Positions 49,719 to 51,322 of a stretch of 51,322 nt of DNA are shown one piece after another; the first letter of the stretch is position 1, and each line of letters begins with the position of its first letter. The stretch is taken from assembly GCA_902500995.1 (NCBI GenBank), contig CABVSR010000027.1:1-51322 (forward strand), written 5' to 3'. The DNA is from an uncultured Nitrospira sp. GTDB lineage: Bacteria > Nitrospirota > Nitrospiria > Nitrospirales > Nitrospiraceae. The notes beneath the pieces were generated by a model. That model ran no database searches. It was given only the letters and a program-made list of their open reading frames with translations, and was not told where the DNA came from. Position numbers and translations under genes: made by a program.

Positions 49719-51322
49719 CTAGAAGTTCATCCACAACGACATATACGCCCAGTGCTGATTTTGCGTCTGGTTCAAGGTGCTGGTCAAATACCCACCAGCG
49801 AAAATGGTGCCATACGCAGCCTGCAGAGCAACTTTGCCGTCGGCGAACATCCGAGTGTAGGCCACGTCGATTTCGTCGCCGATGTGGGTCTTCGTGTTAT
49901 TGGCGTTCGAGAACACGTAACAACCTTGCGCGCCCCGATACCAGCAGTCCTTCGAGTTGGCCAGGTTCAGGTTCGTGTACCAGATTTCGATATGGTCACG
50001 CGCCGAAGGACGGGCCTGCAAGTTGACCGAAGGAGACAGCATGTTCTTCCACGCTTGCACGTCCATATAGCCCATGTGGATGTGGTTCGTCGGGAAGAAG
50101 TTCTCAAAGGTGTTCGCGGTCTTACAATTGGTACCGTTGGTGCAGGTATTGTTCCGGCTGTCGCCGGAGGCGTAATCGAGATTGAAGGCCAGGCGAGTCT
50201 TCCAGGCCGTGTCATAGAACGTGTAGCCGATCCAGTTTCTGGTTGCCCAGGCGTTGATGTGCAAACACTTTTGCTCGCCTTGGCAAGCACCGGCTTGGCC
50301 CATTTGCCCGAACTGCCAGGCCGTTTCGTTGCTGAAATCGAACCCGCCCTTGCGGACTTCAATCCGGTTTCCGATCATGTGACGGGTCTGGTTGGAATGC
50401 TTGGCCGTCCCAAGACCTTGGGTCGCGTTGTCCGCCGAACCATAACGGTTCTGATACAAGACATAGAACGGCTCGATGAGCATGCCGGGAACCATCTTGA
50501 TCTGGTTGTAGAAAATGAACATGTCGGCATCGCGCTGTCCGTCCTGTCCGCCGGTACCGGCGATGTTGGCTGCACCGCTCCCGACCGGTGCCGCCTGGCC
50601 AAGATCGCTTTCTGAATTGCGGAACCAGCCGAAGTAGCTGTCCCAATTCTTAGTCTGATACGCAAGCATGACACCGTCATGCGAATAACCCGTGTTGGCC
50701 CAATCGAAGTGGCCGAACAGGGAGTGGTTGCCGAAAATCACATATTGACGACCGACTTTTAGGCTCAGGCCCTGAATATCGGCCACATTCCTAATCAACA
50801 TATAAGCCGCGCGGACACCCAAGCGGCCTCCATTACCGGCGCCTCCCGCCGACGCGCCATTGTGAGTCAGCGGATCGCCACCGTTTCCGGCATTCACCGC
50901 GCTTCCGTTGCCGCCCCAGGTGGCGCTATCGATGATTTCCACATAGAAGTTCACGTCCGGCGACAGATCGTACCCGATGCCCAAACGCATCCACTGCTGC
51001 ACAAAGAAATCGTTGCCTTTGTTGCCGTTGTTATTCACGTTAGGCGCCACACCTCGCGCATTGGCTCCCCCAAACGTGTTACAGGCGCCCGCAGCACCCA
51101 TCCCGCCGCCGAAACAGGTATTGTTCCGCATTTCCGGGCGGACACGCAGATCGGCGCGCATCCAGAGATTCTTGATGTCGAAATTCCTGCCGATGACCGG
51201 ATCGTACAGTTCGTACGCTTCCTTCTGCGGCATGTTGCGGGGGATGGCTGGGAGATTGGTGATACGTTCGCCCGGGGGAAGTTCGAATCCGGCAAAAGCC
51301 GGAACTGTCAGACACTGCAGAG
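49719..51322 (-). CDS. Alginate-export-type outer membrane porin, 5' partial
   Basis: 534 codons visible; the start is beyond the window edge. The frame continues past the internal ATG at 51233 to the edge, giving LTVPAFAGFELPPGERITNL, i.e. the end of a signal peptide with cleavage after AFA. The mature protein shows alternating beta strands (WMRADLRVRPEMRNN, LGVRAAYMLIRNV, DSYFGWFRNSESD, MIEPFYVLYQNRYG, WIGYTFYDTAWKTRLAF), Gly/Asn-rich loops, several loop Cys pairs, and ends with aromatic Phe (MSLWMNF), the outer-membrane insertion signal. The family name alginate_exp is my assignment; the substrate is unknown. Confidence 0.85.
   Translation of the reverse strand, partial: LQCLTVPAFAGFELPPGERITNLPAIPRNMPQKEAYELYDPVIGRNFDIKNLWMRADLRVRPEMRNNTCFGGGMGAAGACNTFGGANARGVAPNVNNNGNKGNDFFVQQWMRLGIGYDLSPDVNFYVEIIDSATWGGNGSAVNAGNGGDPLTHNGASAGGAGNGGRLGVRAAYMLIRNVADIQGLSLKVGRQYVIFGNHSLFGHFDWANTGYSHDGVMLAYQTKNWDSYFGWFRNSESDLGQAAPVGSGAANIAGTGGQDGQRDADMFIFYNQIKMVPGMLIEPFYVLYQNRYGSADNATQGLGTAKHSNQTRHMIGNRIEVRKGGFDFSNETAWQFGQMGQAGACQGEQKCLHINAWATRNWIGYTFYDTAWKTRLAFNLDYASGDSRNNTCTNGTNCKTANTFENFFPTNHIHMGYMDVQAWKNMLSPSVNLQARPSARDHIEIWYTNLNLANSKDCWYRGAQGCYVFSNANNTKTHIGDEIDVAYTRMFADGKVALQAAYGTIFAGGYLTSTLNQTQNQHWAYMSLWMNF

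Overview
The window looks like a chromosomal segment of a GC-rich Gram-negative bacterium. The gene mix is what I know from Nitrospira (phylum Nitrospirota): a full ISC iron-sulfur operon with IscX, an alginate-export-type outer membrane porin, DUF3501 and rubrerythrin next to an HdrD/GlpC-like Fe-S protein, tandem DUF1264 genes, and many small zinc-ribbon proteins. That placement is an inference from gene content; no 16S or nxr marker is present. Genes lie on both strands with short operons. I saw no CRISPR array, phage structural genes or IS transposase.

Layout. 1-1434: right-hand end of an integrated element (HTH excisionase-like gene, tyrosine integrase, strong inverted repeat) abutting the 3' end of a tRNA-Glu gene. 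1621-4417: lipoprotein, two conserved proteins of unknown function and a cysteine-rich exported protein. 4616-10502: glutamine/glutamate decoding block (glnS, uup, two tRNA-Gln isoacceptors, gltX). 10618-17272: iron-sulfur assembly (ferredoxin-reductase-like flavoprotein, fdx, then iscR-iscS-iscU-iscA-hscB-hscA-iscX). 17388-22674: PBP1A-type penicillin-binding protein and typA/bipA, with a terminator-like hairpin in the typA leader. 22835-23712: peroxiredoxin and thioredoxin-like pair. 23893-27446: SUMF1-fold protein tail to tail with a ZorA/ZorB-like (MotA/MotB-like) membrane motor pair, then a small membrane coiled-coil protein.

27597-31413: minus-strand oxidative-stress cluster (Fur/PerR-type regulator, rubrerythrin, Fe-S oxidoreductase, DUF3501, double-domain PTPS/QueD-like enzyme) with a PerR-like palindrome in the predicted promoter. 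31562-35119: rfbC, HU-family protein, a YkgJ-type cysteine-cluster protein, tRNA-Arg and tRNA-Lys. 35426-36753: two tiny zinc-ribbon proteins, a 25-residue membrane peptide and a PilZ protein. 36852-38492: cytochrome c and two tandem DUF1264 proteins. 38786-42016: tightly coupled operon fitting lysine breakdown (saccharopine/lysine dehydrogenase, ALDH7-like dehydrogenase, VOC protein). 42130-48978: RicT-like PSP1 protein, short HELGH metallopeptidase, EVE protein, ElyC/SanA-like protein, second YkgJ protein, thrH, a 211-bp terminal-inverted-repeat element and recQ. 49207-51322: small exported protein and the 3' part of a porin cut by the window edge.

The best leads for something undescribed are the ZorAB-like motor pair without ZorC/D/E, the duplicated DUF1264-cytochrome c cluster, the regulator-rubrerythrin-Fe-S-DUF3501 operon, the VOC enzyme in the lysine operon, and the folded repeat that overlaps the thrH stop codon.
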